A program made the translations under genes and the position numbers. A DNA stretch of 34,540 nt. It comes from Verrucomicrobiales bacterium. Its GTDB lineage: Bacteria > Verrucomicrobiota > Verrucomicrobiia > Verrucomicrobiales > DEV007. Every line of letters begins with the position of its first letter. Position 1 is the first letter of the stretch. The stretch lies in contig JARGPI010000048.1 in assembly GCA_029213005.1 (NCBI GenBank), positions 1 through 34,540 on the forward strand, read 5' to 3'. Shown in pieces: positions 15,801 through 24,449 of this stretch. The notes under the pieces are model-generated. The model saw nothing but the letters and a program-made list of their open reading frames with translations. It did no database searches and was not told where the DNA came from.

Positions 15801-16580
15801 ACGGGCAAACAGCGGGCAAATATCGGTCGCGCGGTACTTGCGTCCTTCCAGCATATCGGTGCAGTCGCGGATTTCCCGTTCGCCAGGAAGAAACACCAGA
15901 ATGTCTCCCTGCTCATCATATTGACTGATCTGTTCCACAGCGCGGGCCACATGCCGCGACAGCTCTTCACCGTCCTGAGGCGGTAGATTTTCCACCTCGA
16001 CGGGAAAGGTCCGGCCCTCAACCTCCACAATCGGGCACTGATCAAAAAAGTTAGCAAAACCACCGGCATCGAGAGTTGCAGATGAGACCAGAATTTTCAG
16101 GTCCTTCCGCTTTTTAATGAGACGCTTCAAATAACCGAGCAGGAAATCAATATTTAGACTGCGCTCATGAGCTTCATCAATAATGAGAGTATGGTATTGT
16201 TTCAGCGAGGGATCACCCTGGGTCTCTGCAAGCAAGATCCCGTCGGTCATAAACTTCAGGGCCGTCTCCCGCGAAACCCGCTCCTGAAACCTCACCTGAT
16301 ACCCTACAATCTGCCCGATCGTAGTACCCATCTCTTCGGCAACCCGCTGCGCGACACTGGCCGCCGCAATCCGTCGCGGTTGAGTACATCCCACCCTGCC
16401 CCGCTCGATATTATGGCGAGCTGCGAACTCGATCGCCATTTTCGGTAGTTGAGTCGTTTTACCCGACCCCGTGTCGCCCACCACGACCACGACCTGATGC
16501 TTTTCCATCGCATCAAGGATCGCCTCTTTCTCCCTCGCTACCGGAAGGTCGGGATAGGTCAAATTCAGATTGGTTTTCAC
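12861..16580 (-). CDS. hrpA: ATP-dependent RNA helicase HrpA (DEAH box)
   Basis: 1239 residues, close to the 1300 of E. coli HrpA, a DEAH-box helicase linked to mRNA processing and rescue of stalled ribosomes. Motifs seen: Walker A G-D-T-G-S-G-K-T at 35-42, D-E-A-H at 135-138, S-A-T at 167-169, and motif VI Q-R-K-G-R-C-G-R at 330-337. After the helicase core come the winged-helix/HA2-like part, a region reading L-W-A-R-R-V-A-R-I-D-P-A-W-V-E, and the long DUF3418-type C-terminal domain typical of HrpA and absent from HrpB. It is cytoplasmic. The start at 16580 follows the mgtE stop by only 16 bp, so the two are probably cotranscribed. Confidence 0.95.
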   Translation of the reverse strand: MKTNLNLTYPDLPVAREKEAILDAMEKHQVVVVVGDTGSGKTTQLPKMAIEFAARHNIERGRVGCTQPRRIAAASVAQRVAEEMGTTIGQIVGYQVRFQERVSRETALKFMTDGILLAETQGDPSLKQYHTLIIDEAHERSLNIDFLLGYLKRLIKKRKDLKILVSSATLDAGGFANFFDQCPIVEVEGRTFPVEVENLPPQDGEELSRHVARAVEQISQYDEQGDILVFLPGEREIRDCTDMLEGRKYRATDICPLFARLGLGDQQKIFNPVRGRRRIVLATNVAETSLTIPGIIYVIDSGLARVSRWNPGRQIQRLQIEPVSQASARQRKGRCGRVTEGICVQLYDEEDFLSRPEFTDPEIRRSSLAGVILRMKSLGLPEISDFPFLDPPKDSNISEGYRTLREIGALDKHKALTDIGRKLAKLPVEPRLGRMLITAAETGCLGPVLIIVSGLTVMDPKERPADKKDAADKAHGQWNDEDSDFISILHIWDDLLEFRDGKKWKNNRLRKFCKQNFLNFRRVMEWDNLRRELGQLGRKQLTWNWQEFDGHHVESGEYQLIHEAIFSGVPRQFGLIDTESKDYKSATGGKFAIFPASGLFGKKKPDWLLAFEMVDTTRLWARRVARIDPAWVENVAPHLCRSRYHSAYWNKKQGAVYAKEVVVCGGLNIVQDRRVHYGRIDPEEARQIFIRDALLGDGLIKEPAFLKRIKELKDEVHLMEQKTRRVGGLWHDDAIFQFLDSKIPEGMCTAKAFHRWMREEANKEALMPTLEDVIYEDPSEFDLEHFPDFLEHGNAKYPLHYRHAPGEPDDGITIELALSELPGFPEWLPGWGVWGDLEGRVMLLIRSLPKALRIACQPVADTAADFVAAWADWVPAQSLYTELAGFIRERTNQEITEQDFDLSKIPDPLITKIWVYDDETGEEITISDDIVALKAQLKSKVADQFDSSVGADWVMTGHRVWDFPDLPREIPAGGLTGYPGLIDEKQSVGLKLWLNRDRAIESHEKGCGRLFLLRFPDLKKYVLKNPPMEIDTRMMLPLFGATGVNNEDFCLLAAVGTLSPEMPRAAESFEKAAEAGRSLYYECAAKLGAWLDQAVASYSGISAFVEENRESESFGESVADIEQQLAWLLRKDFLLEAGWKRISDYPRYFKAIEERILRMQSQPLVKDLDKMDRIIPFRDDWKYLLDENADDLSIRNLGYAIEELRVSLFAPGIPTGMKISEIRLAKLFEPHLSCESNEN

Positions 16581-16596
16581 GGTCTCAATTCCGTCT

Positions 16597-17976
16597 TCAA
16601 CCCAACTTGGAAAGTAAAGTCGAGGCTAAACTCAACACCAGAAAGAAGCCGCACATATCCGTGCATGTCGTCAGGATCGGCCCGGCAGCCAGTGCGGGAT
16701 CGATCTTGAACCGCTTGAGCAACAGTGGCACCATTCCGCCCAACAAAACGGAAAGGATCGTGTTCAGCAACAGGGCACCACCGACTACCAGCCCGAGATA
16801 TATATTATCTTTCCAGACAAAGGCAATGGTTCCGAGGATCAGTCCGAGGACAGCCCCATTGATAATTCCCAGAATACCTTCCTTCCATACAATCCGGAGA
16901 AATTCGGTAGGTCGAATCACCCCGAGAGTTAACTCACGAATACTTACCGCAACGGCCTGATTGCCGGAGCAACCGCTCATATCGGAAATAATCGGGAGGA
17001 ATACCGCTAATGCAATAACCGCCTGCAGGGTGTCCTGATACATCGCGATAATACTGGCTGCGATAAGATTGAGCACGATATTCGGTGCCAACCACGCAAG
17101 CCGGCGACGGGACCTGGTGAACATCGGCATACTTCGCAACTCTTCACCACCGACAATACCGCTGGAGTGCAGGTAGTCCTCTGTCTGGTGATCCACCGTC
17201 GCCTCCCGCACGGCTTTTCTAGTCACGACTCCAACTAGAGATCCGCTGTCATTGAGCACCGGCATGGCCAGGTAGGCGTGCTCTTCAAATACATTTTTCA
17301 GGCTTTCGAAATTATCGTTCACGTTCACAAATGCCGGTTCCGGAATCATGACGTTCTGGACCGGCGTTGTCGCCTTCTTTACGACCAGATCCCGGAGCCG
17401 TAAAACCCCGGCAAGTTTCCCCGAAGGCTCTACTGCGTAGACATATTGAATTTCCCGATCACCATCATCCTCGGCGTGCTGGTTCAAATCTCGAATTACG
17501 TTTCCCGTTGTGTAGTCCGTCGTTACCGTGAGGTATTCCGAGGACATTAATCCACCGGCGGTATCCCAATCGTAGGACGTCAATTCGCGGAGGTGATCCG
17601 CTTCGTCCGCATCGTCGAGTTCCCCCAAAACTGCAGCGGAGTCATTGGCTGACATTTCCTGCAAAATGTCGGCACCAATGTCATCCGGGAGCGCCTCAAC
17701 GATATCAGCAGCGACCTCCGGCTCCAGATTTTCAAGAATTCCCGCAGCCTGAACCTCCGGCAGGCTCTCCATGATATCAGCCGCCAATTCCACGGAAAAA
17801 CGGGACAGCAGATCAGCCTGATCGACATTACTCAATCGGGAAAGACAACGCCTCTGATCCTCTGCCGACAAGCTGTCGACAAATTCCGAAACCGCTTCAA
17901 GATTCCCCTCTGCTTCCAGCTCATGGAGCTTTTCCCAGGGCTCGAGAATCTCAATTTCGACAACTTCTTCAATCAT
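16597..17976 (-). CDS. mgtE: Magnesium transporter MgtE
   Basis: 459 residues, the usual MgtE length. The order is an N-terminal MgtE_N superhelix (about 20-135, with repeated A-A-D-I-x-E-x-L-P segments), a CBS pair (about 140-265) that senses cytoplasmic Mg2+, and a membrane domain of five helices (about 290-459). The pore region contains S-G-C-S-G-N-Q-A-V-A-V-S-I-R-E-L and ends with the signature D-P-A-L-A-A-G-P-I-L-T-T-C-T-D-M, where the aspartate lines the ion path in known structures. It is an inner-membrane Mg2+ channel. It lies upstream of hrpA on the same strand and is divergent from putA with a 78-bp shared region. No unusual feature was noted. Confidence 0.96.
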   Translation of the reverse strand: MIEEVVEIEILEPWEKLHELEAEGNLEAVSEFVDSLSAEDQRRCLSRLSNVDQADLLSRFSVELAADIMESLPEVQAAGILENLEPEVAADIVEALPDDIGADILQEMSANDSAAVLGELDDADEADHLRELTSYDWDTAGGLMSSEYLTVTTDYTTGNVIRDLNQHAEDDGDREIQYVYAVEPSGKLAGVLRLRDLVVKKATTPVQNVMIPEPAFVNVNDNFESLKNVFEEHAYLAMPVLNDSGSLVGVVTRKAVREATVDHQTEDYLHSSGIVGGEELRSMPMFTRSRRRLAWLAPNIVLNLIAASIIAMYQDTLQAVIALAVFLPIISDMSGCSGNQAVAVSIRELTLGVIRPTEFLRIVWKEGILGIINGAVLGLILGTIAFVWKDNIYLGLVVGGALLLNTILSVLLGGMVPLLLKRFKIDPALAAGPILTTCTDMCGFFLVLSLASTLLSKLG

Positions 17977-18054
17977 GGGCGCACTTTACATTCGATCACT
18001 GCCAATCCTATTTAAAACCCAGCAAAAGATCCACAATTTGTTAGATTCCCGGCG

Positions 18055-21000
18055 ATGAATATCGATCCAGTTCAAGATGCAATCCTTCTTGCCGAAAGAC
18101 TACTGCGTAACTCACTCAGGGACACGACCCGGAGTGAAGCGGCGCAGATGAAACGTCTCTCGAGGATGATTTCCAATCCGGAAGCGAAGCAGCTCAGCCT
18201 CGCGATGACAGACCGGCTCGGACGGAGTCAAAGCCCCGTGCGCTCCGCCCAAATGTGGCGCGATCTCTTGAACCGCTTCGGCACCGTCCACGGCTTTTCG
18301 CTACTGGATCACACCTTGCTCGAAATGGGTAAACACTGGTCCCGGCTTTTTCCCGGACTTGTCATGAAGGCCGTCAACGAACGGCTTCTCGCCGAAACCC
18401 GCGAGGTTATCCTACCGGCTGAAAATGAGTCTTTAACAGAGTACCTTCGGACCAATCAGGACACCAGAATCAATCTGAACCAACTCGGCGAGGCGGTCCT
18501 CGGAGAGGTGGAAGCGACCCGTCGGCTCCGGGCCACAATCGACCTTCTGAAAAGGGATGATGTCGATTACGTCTCTGTGAAAATTTCGGCGATCTTCAGT
18601 CAAATCAATCTCGTTGCCTGGGACGAATCGCTCGAAATGATCAAAACCCGACTCCGCAAACTCTATCGCGCAGCAATGCCGGGTAACAAATTCGTGAATC
18701 TTGATATGGAAGCCTACCGGGATCTCGAGCTGACCATCGCAGCGTTTAAGGAAGTGCTCTCCGAAAGTGAATTTATCGACACTTCCGCCGGCTTAGCTCT
18801 CCAGGCCTACCTCCCGGATTCCATTTCAGCCCAGAAAGACCTCACAAGCTGGGCCCGCCACCGGATCCAAAAGGGTGGAGCTCCGATCAAGATCCGCCTC
18901 GTCAAAGGAGCGAACCTGGCGATGGAAAAAGTAGAGGCCGAAATCCATGGCTGGTCGGTCGCACCTCATCCGAACAAACTCCAGAGTGATGCCTGTTTCA
19001 AAGCGATGCTGGAATTTGCCTGTATTCCCGAAAACGCCGCTGCGGTCCGGATCGGAGTCGGTAGTCACAACCTGTTTGATCTCGCTCTGGCGCTCATCCT
19101 GAGAGAGCAAAATGACGTCGTCGACTATGTCGAAATCGAGATGCTGCAGGGCATGGCCCCCGCTCAGGCCAGAACAGTTCGGGACGAGGCGGGTCAACTG
19201 TTGCTCTATACACCGATAGTAAACGAAGAGGAATATGCCAGCGCTCTTGCCTACTTGATTCGCCGCCTCGACGAAAACACGGCTAGAGGTAACTTCCTCT
19301 CCAGTCTGTTCTCTCTCAGGCTGGGATCACCGGAATGGAACCTGCAAAAAGAAGAATTTATCTGCGCCTGGAAAGTGAGACACCAAGTCAACGATCAATC
19401 CAATCGGGCGACGCTCCCTCCGAGAGACATCACCGATTTTCAGAACCAACCCGACACCGACTGGACTCGAGCGGAACATCGCAAATCGCTGAAAATAACG
19501 ACTCCCCCGTCCGATATACCACCAACAGCAGGTCGTGATGAAATTGAAGCGGCTCTATCCTCAGCCATCAGCCGTGAACATTCATGGTGGGGCCAGACGA
19601 TCGCAGAACGCTCGGCTCTACTTCTCGCCTGCGGCAATCAACTTGCCGAATCCCGTTTCCGTTCACTGGCAATTCTTCGAGACGAAGGAAAAAAGGCACC
19701 GATGGAAGCTGATTCGGAAATTTCCGAGGCGATCGATTTTGCCCGCTACTATGCCAAAACCGGGCTTCTCTCCACAGATCTCGAAGCCAAGCCCCTGGGA
19801 ACCGTTTTGATTGCGCCTCCCTGGAATTTCCCCTTCGCGATTCCCTGCGGTGGGATCCTCGCGGTGTTGATGGCAGGTAATACCGTAATTTTCAAACCGG
19901 CACCGGAAAGCGTCAGAACCGGCTGGTGGCTCGTTCGGCAGCTGTGGGATGCAGGGATTCCAGAAGATGCGCTTCATTTTGTAGCCTGTGCCGACGGCGA
20001 AACCGGACGCAGTCTCATCGAGGACCCGAGGGTATCAGCCGTGGTCCTGACGGGCGCCTATCAAACCGCGCGCCGCTTTCACCAGTGGAGACCTTCCTTA
20101 AAATTATTCACCGAAACCAGCGGAAAAAATGCGATTACAATCACGGCAATGGCAGATAGAGAATTGGCCGTAGCCGACCTCGTAAAGTCCGCTTTTGGTC
20201 ACTCCGGCCAGAAATGCTCTGCCGCCAGTCTCGGTATTTTAGAAAAGGAAGTCTATGAAGACGAAAAATTTCTTCAGTTGTTAAAAGACGCCACGGCCAG
20301 TCTCAAAGTTGGACCCGCTACCGATCCGGCAAGTCGGATCACACCGCTGGTTCAACCTCCCGGCGAAGCCCTTCTCCGGGCCTTAACGACACTTGATGAG
20401 GGCGAAGAGTGGCTTCTTAAACCGGAAGTATCTCGACACGATCCCTGCCTGTGGAGCCCGGGAATCAAGACCGGAGTCAAGCCGGGATCATGGTTTCACC
20501 AGACCGAGTGTTTCGGGCCAGTTCTCGGTTTAATGATGGCGGAAAATCTGGAGGAAGCCATCCATATCCAAAATACCGTAAAGTATGGATTAACGGCTGG
20601 ATTACATTCGCTCGATGAGACGGAAATTGCATCCTGGACGAATAGGATTGAGGCCGGAAATCTCTATATCAACCGAAGCACAACCGGAGCGATCGTGGAA
20701 CGTCAACCATTTGGCGGCTGGAAGCGCAGCAGTATCGGCCCGGGCTGCAAAGCCGGTGGTCCCAACTATGTCAATCTGTTCCGCACTCTCACCGATTTGA
20801 ATGAACTAAGCCTCGCCGAAATCGAGGCGTCCTTTTCGACCGCCTGGAAAGATCACTTTTCAATCGAGCACGATCCCGCCGGACTCGCATCCGAAAGCAA
20901 CCGCTTCCGCTATGTCCCGAGGAAAGGAGTTTTACTCCGAATCACTGAACCGGATTTCCGCTCTGAAACTATCGCAAAGATCGCAGCACGGATCTGCGGC

Positions 21001-21276
21001 GTGAAACTTATCATCAGTCACGCTTCCGACGAGTCCGATTCGGCACTAGCCAACCGCCTCCCGGAATTGATCAGTGAAATAGACTCCCTGAGAACACTCG
21101 GCGAAGCCCCGTCTGACCGTATCCTCAGCGCGGCCCACCCTCTCGACATCAACTGGATCGATTTCCCCGTCGTCGGGAATGGACGTATTGAGCTAACCCG
21201 CTGGATGAAAGAACAATCTATTTCCGAGACAATGCATCGCTACGGAAATATCATCTCCCGCCCGGCTCCAAACTAG
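18055..21276 (+). CDS. putA: Bifunctional proline dehydrogenase / L-glutamate gamma-semialdehyde dehydrogenase
   Basis: 1073 residues. It oxidises proline to pyrroline-5-carboxylate using FAD and then to glutamate using NAD+. PRODH domain (about 90-450): Y-V-S-V-K-I-S-A-I, A-Y-L-P-D-S, R-L-V-K-G-A-N, and the substrate-binding arginine pair R403-R404 in Y-L-I-R-R-L. ALDH domain (about 495-950): A-P-P-W-N-F-P at about 588-594, general base Glu687 in T-E-T-S-G-K-N, and catalytic Cys721 in S-G-Q-K-C-S-A. About 120 residues follow the ALDH core. The usual N-terminal ribbon-helix-helix DNA-binding domain of gammaproteobacterial PutA is absent, so it is not self-regulating in that way. The stop TAG is formed by the first three bases of an inverted-repeat element (21274-21438). 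Confidence 0.95.
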   Translation: MNIDPVQDAILLAERLLRNSLRDTTRSEAAQMKRLSRMISNPEAKQLSLAMTDRLGRSQSPVRSAQMWRDLLNRFGTVHGFSLLDHTLLEMGKHWSRLFPGLVMKAVNERLLAETREVILPAENESLTEYLRTNQDTRINLNQLGEAVLGEVEATRRLRATIDLLKRDDVDYVSVKISAIFSQINLVAWDESLEMIKTRLRKLYRAAMPGNKFVNLDMEAYRDLELTIAAFKEVLSESEFIDTSAGLALQAYLPDSISAQKDLTSWARHRIQKGGAPIKIRLVKGANLAMEKVEAEIHGWSVAPHPNKLQSDACFKAMLEFACIPENAAAVRIGVGSHNLFDLALALILREQNDVVDYVEIEMLQGMAPAQARTVRDEAGQLLLYTPIVNEEEYASALAYLIRRLDENTARGNFLSSLFSLRLGSPEWNLQKEEFICAWKVRHQVNDQSNRATLPPRDITDFQNQPDTDWTRAEHRKSLKITTPPSDIPPTAGRDEIEAALSSAISREHSWWGQTIAERSALLLACGNQLAESRFRSLAILRDEGKKAPMEADSEISEAIDFARYYAKTGLLSTDLEAKPLGTVLIAPPWNFPFAIPCGGILAVLMAGNTVIFKPAPESVRTGWWLVRQLWDAGIPEDALHFVACADGETGRSLIEDPRVSAVVLTGAYQTARRFHQWRPSLKLFTETSGKNAITITAMADRELAVADLVKSAFGHSGQKCSAASLGILEKEVYEDEKFLQLLKDATASLKVGPATDPASRITPLVQPPGEALLRALTTLDEGEEWLLKPEVSRHDPCLWSPGIKTGVKPGSWFHQTECFGPVLGLMMAENLEEAIHIQNTVKYGLTAGLHSLDETEIASWTNRIEAGNLYINRSTTGAIVERQPFGGWKRSSIGPGCKAGGPNYVNLFRTLTDLNELSLAEIEASFSTAWKDHFSIEHDPAGLASESNRFRYVPRKGVLLRITEPDFRSETIAKIAARICGVKLIISHASDESDSALANRLPELISEIDSLRTLGEAPSDRILSAAHPLDINWIDFPVVGNGRIELTRWMKEQSISETMHRYGNIISRPAPN

Positions 21277-21438
21277 TAGTCCACCAAGACTGAGGTAATG
21301 GGTAGCTGGCTCGGATTTTCTTTCGAGACCGAGGCGTGAGGAGTGCGGCTATTGGGTTAATAACCAACCGACGAACAACGAAGGTATCGGAAGAAAAGCC
21401 GGTCAGATGCTCATCAATTTAGTCTTGGTGAACTACTA
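21274..21438. mobile_element. 165-bp inverted-repeat (MITE-like) element between convergent genes
   Basis: The terminal arms 21274-21291 and 21421-21438 are inverted repeats matching at 17 of 18 positions. The inner sequence is also partly self-complementary: the left part around 21295-21335 aligns with the reverse complement of the right part around 21380-21420. The whole could therefore fold into one long imperfect hairpin. It carries no ORF. Its left end provides the TAG stop of putA and its right end the TAG stop of the antiporter gene. It may act as a bidirectional terminator or be an inserted non-autonomous element; copy number in the genome would decide. Confidence 0.6.
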
Positions 21439-23280
21439 AGTTTCAGGACGGTTTTTGCCGTTCCGCACCGGTAACGGAGCGTTTAACAACAGGCTGTCGA
21501 GATCTTTCAGATTTTGCTGAGACATCCCGACAAATTTCTGTTCGTCATCCCGGAAGGGAGCGATCTCACCTATAGCGGACAGCTCATGTTCTTTAAATCG
21601 GCGCGCCGCATCTTTGGCATGGTCCAATTCGTGTCCCAGTTCGTGAAGGATGGCGATGGCGCAATCCATTGATGACCCCAGTTGCTCGATATAGTATTTC
21701 ACTCCGATTTCATGGAGCTGGTAAGCATGGTATCGCGAGCAGGCCCTCGCAAACAGCTTCAAGTGCGGGTAGTGCTTCCGGCAGGTATCGATAATGCTCA
21801 TGCATTCCTCTTCGTTGTCGATCGCAATGATTAACAGTTCCGCATCCTCTGCCCCCGCCGCTCTTAACAAATGCGGCCGGGTTGCGTCGCCGTAGTAACA
21901 TTTCAAGCCAATGCGCCGCAGTAGATCGACATGGTCACTGTCCTTTTCCAGAACCGTTGGCATACAACCGGCACTACGTAACAGCCGTCCCATGGGGTGC
22001 CCGAATCGCCCGAACCCCGCCAGAAGAACCCGGGCTTTATCGTTCCCGACATCGTGAGCGCGCCCGTTTCCTTCCGTTTCCGTCGTGCCGACCCGGGGCA
22101 GAATCACGCGCTGCACCACGAGTAGTAAAGGAGGCGCGAGTGCCATCGATAACGCAACAGCGGCTATCATCTGTGCGGCCAGTTCCGTGCTAATCACACC
22201 CTGCCCGACCGCAAAAGCACCGAGCACGAAAGCAAACTCACCGCCCTGCGCCAGGGCAGCCGCAAACAGCAATCGCTGATCAAAAGAAAGACCAAACCAT
22301 TTCGCTAAGCTATAGAGAATGATGCCCTTCAATGCGATCAACACAAACACCATCGTTCCGATCGTGAGCGGCTGAGACCCGATCAGCTCAAAATCAATAC
22401 CCGCACCGACAGCGATAAAAAACACCGCCAGCAGCAGCGCTTTGAACGGTTCGATATCGCTTTCCAACTCGTGCCGAAATTCACTACTTGCCAGCATCAC
22501 TCCGGCGACAAAGGTGCCCAGCGCAGGTGACAACCCGACGGCATCCATTAACAGCGCAATCCCTACGACCAGAGCCAGGGTCGTCGAAGTCAGGGCCTCC
22601 GTTACCTTTAGCGAAGCAACCCATCGCAACCATGGCGTTAAAACAAAGCGACCGATAATGACGACCAGCGCAATTGCCCCGACAACAACCAGTCCCTGAC
22701 TCCAGGCGGGAACTGATTCAATCCAGGTATGCCCGGAGCCATGACTGTCCTCACCAGCGGGCAGATGAGCCAGCAGAGGGAGTAGAGCAATCATGGGAAT
22801 CACCGCGATATCCTGAAACAACAACACCGCGAAGCTCTGGATTCCGGCACTCGTTTCGCTGATGCCTCGCTCCCGCAAATTCTGCATCACGATGGCCGTC
22901 GACGAAAGCGCCAGAATCAATCCCATCGCGACCGCCTCCCGCCAATTGACCGGTAGCAACATCGCTGCAGCGGCCAACACCACCGTGGAAATCAATACCT
23001 GCAGCCCTCCGAGCCCCAAAATCGGGCCCCGCATTTTCCATAGTCGGGACAAGTCGATCTCGAGACCAATCACAAACAACATCAGCACCACCCCGAACTC
23101 GGAAAAGTGCATCACCTCCTCGCGATTTTCCCCGACCCAGCCGAGCGCTGAAGGTCCCACCACCGCACCGATCACCAGATAACCCAACACGGCGCCCAAT
23201 CCGAAGCGCCGCCCGAGTGGCGCGGCGATCGCAGCCGCCGCGAGGTAGATAAATCCGTTAAAAAATAAGTTTTCGTCCAT
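21436..23280 (-). CDS. KefB/KefC-type monovalent cation:proton antiporter (CPA2) with RCK domain
   Basis: 614 residues. The N-terminal 390 residues form about 12 membrane helices of the Na+/H+ exchanger fold, including S-S-T-A-I-V-M-Q-N-L and S-P-A-L-G-T-F-V-A-G-V-M-L-A. A Rossmann-type RCK/TrkA-N domain follows (about 410-530): V-L-L-A-G-F-G-R-F-G nucleotide loop, Y-G-D-A-T-R, and A-G-A-E-D-A-E-L-L-I-I-A-I-D. This arrangement matches KefB and KefC of E. coli, glutathione-gated K+ efflux systems that protect against electrophiles. Whether this one responds to glutathione cannot be read from the sequence. It is the last of four closely spaced minus-strand genes (28 bp after the preceding stop). 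Confidence 0.9.
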   Translation of the reverse strand: MDENLFFNGFIYLAAAAIAAPLGRRFGLGAVLGYLVIGAVVGPSALGWVGENREEVMHFSEFGVVLMLFVIGLEIDLSRLWKMRGPILGLGGLQVLISTVVLAAAAMLLPVNWREAVAMGLILALSSTAIVMQNLRERGISETSAGIQSFAVLLFQDIAVIPMIALLPLLAHLPAGEDSHGSGHTWIESVPAWSQGLVVVGAIALVVIIGRFVLTPWLRWVASLKVTEALTSTTLALVVGIALLMDAVGLSPALGTFVAGVMLASSEFRHELESDIEPFKALLLAVFFIAVGAGIDFELIGSQPLTIGTMVFVLIALKGIILYSLAKWFGLSFDQRLLFAAALAQGGEFAFVLGAFAVGQGVISTELAAQMIAAVALSMALAPPLLLVVQRVILPRVGTTETEGNGRAHDVGNDKARVLLAGFGRFGHPMGRLLRSAGCMPTVLEKDSDHVDLLRRIGLKCYYGDATRPHLLRAAGAEDAELLIIAIDNEEECMSIIDTCRKHYPHLKLFARACSRYHAYQLHEIGVKYYIEQLGSSMDCAIAILHELGHELDHAKDAARRFKEHELSAIGEIAPFRDDEQKFVGMSQQNLKDLDSLLLNAPLPVRNGKNRPET

Positions 23281-23308
23281 GCTGGAATTCGACCCGCCGG
23301 TTTACCGG

Positions 23309-24430
23309 TTATTTGCGAACTCCAAACAGTTGTATTGAGTGCTCGTCTTTCATCCGGTAACCGGTTCCGAACGGTAACTTTTTCACATTCCCCGATTGAT
23401 AGATCGATCGCAGACCGGGCTGATCAAACTCACTGAACATATCAATCGGACCGATGTAGTTACCGTAGTAAGTCAGGTTGTAATATTGAGCGAGGAAATC
23501 AGCCGGAATTCCCGACGCATCCTGAAGAATGTAACGACAGTCCCCCACCAGGAAATTCCGGATATTACTGAAGTTTTCAGTATGCATCAGGTAGGATGCC
23601 GCTTTCAGGTATCCAATCCCACCGGGACGGGCCACCAGGAACTTATGAAAGGGTGTTCCCGCCTTGAAACCGCTGTCGGACAGGTCCGTTTTGAAATAAT
23701 AGAGACTCTGAGTCGGCGGTGCCTGGGGAGAAGGGTTGAGGGGACGGATCTGTATCCAAACGCCCGTTGCAGCGGCGGCTTCGCAGGTCACGGGTTTCCC
23801 ATCCGGGTCTAATGTTACATATCTGGCGTCAAGAACCTCATGCCCGGTCAGAGCGGAAAAATACAGGAGGACGGGAAAGACCCCATCAACACCTTCTTTC
23901 CCGAAATCCTCTTTCATCTCTTTCGTGATGAAGAAATTCCGCTCCGATATACTTCTCAGCGAGAAACTGAGGTGGGACAGATAACTATTCATCTGAGCCG
24001 GAGTCATTTGGAAGAAATCCGGGATCGAACCAAGAGGCTCCATCCCCACAAGAACATACTCGGGGATTTCCGGGAACAGTGTAGCAACATGGACAAAGTC
24101 AGGACCGCCAAACATATATTTCAGAACCGCCTGCCTCGCAATTTTCGGTTGGATTTCCTGTCTCGCCCAGGTCCGAATTTGAGAGAGCCGATAGCTCTCC
24201 CATTTTTTGGTCAACTTCTGGGTCTCCACCGTGTGGGCAACAGCGGCGGGTTGGGTCATTAACTTTTGAAGCGGACTCTGAGCCCGGACTGGTAACCCGG
24301 CAAAAAAGCGGGCATAGTCGTTGGGCGTCACCTGTATGGGCACCGCAGGGCTCAAAGTGTCCTGAGCATCGGTTTTCACTGCCATCAAAGCGAAGGCAAC
24401 AACCATAAGAATACGGAGGGTCGAATTCAT
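23309..24430 (-). CDS. Secreted protein of unknown function
   Basis: 373 residues with a clear signal peptide (M-N-S-T-L-R-I-L-M-V-V-A-F-A-L-M-A-V-K-T-D-A-Q). I do not recognise the family. The mature part is mixed charged and hydrophobic with no membrane segment and no repeat. Segments that may help a search are F-F-A-G-L-P-V near 44, Y-M-F-G-G-P-D-F near 105, and Y-Y-N-L-T-Y-Y-G-N-Y-I-G-P near 315. Only two cysteines are present in the mature chain, in T-C-E-A and G-D-C-R-Y. It starts 19 bp after the HAD phosphatase gene and ends 28 bp before the antiporter gene, so cotranscription with both is likely. Confidence 0.82.
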   Translation of the reverse strand: MNSTLRILMVVAFALMAVKTDAQDTLSPAVPIQVTPNDYARFFAGLPVRAQSPLQKLMTQPAAVAHTVETQKLTKKWESYRLSQIRTWARQEIQPKIARQAVLKYMFGGPDFVHVATLFPEIPEYVLVGMEPLGSIPDFFQMTPAQMNSYLSHLSFSLRSISERNFFITKEMKEDFGKEGVDGVFPVLLYFSALTGHEVLDARYVTLDPDGKPVTCEAAAATGVWIQIRPLNPSPQAPPTQSLYYFKTDLSDSGFKAGTPFHKFLVARPGGIGYLKAASYLMHTENFSNIRNFLVGDCRYILQDASGIPADFLAQYYNLTYYGNYIGPIDMFSEFDQPGLRSIYQSGNVKKLPFGTGYRMKDEHSIQLFGVRK

Positions 24431-24449
24431 AACGTTTTTTAACTACTGA

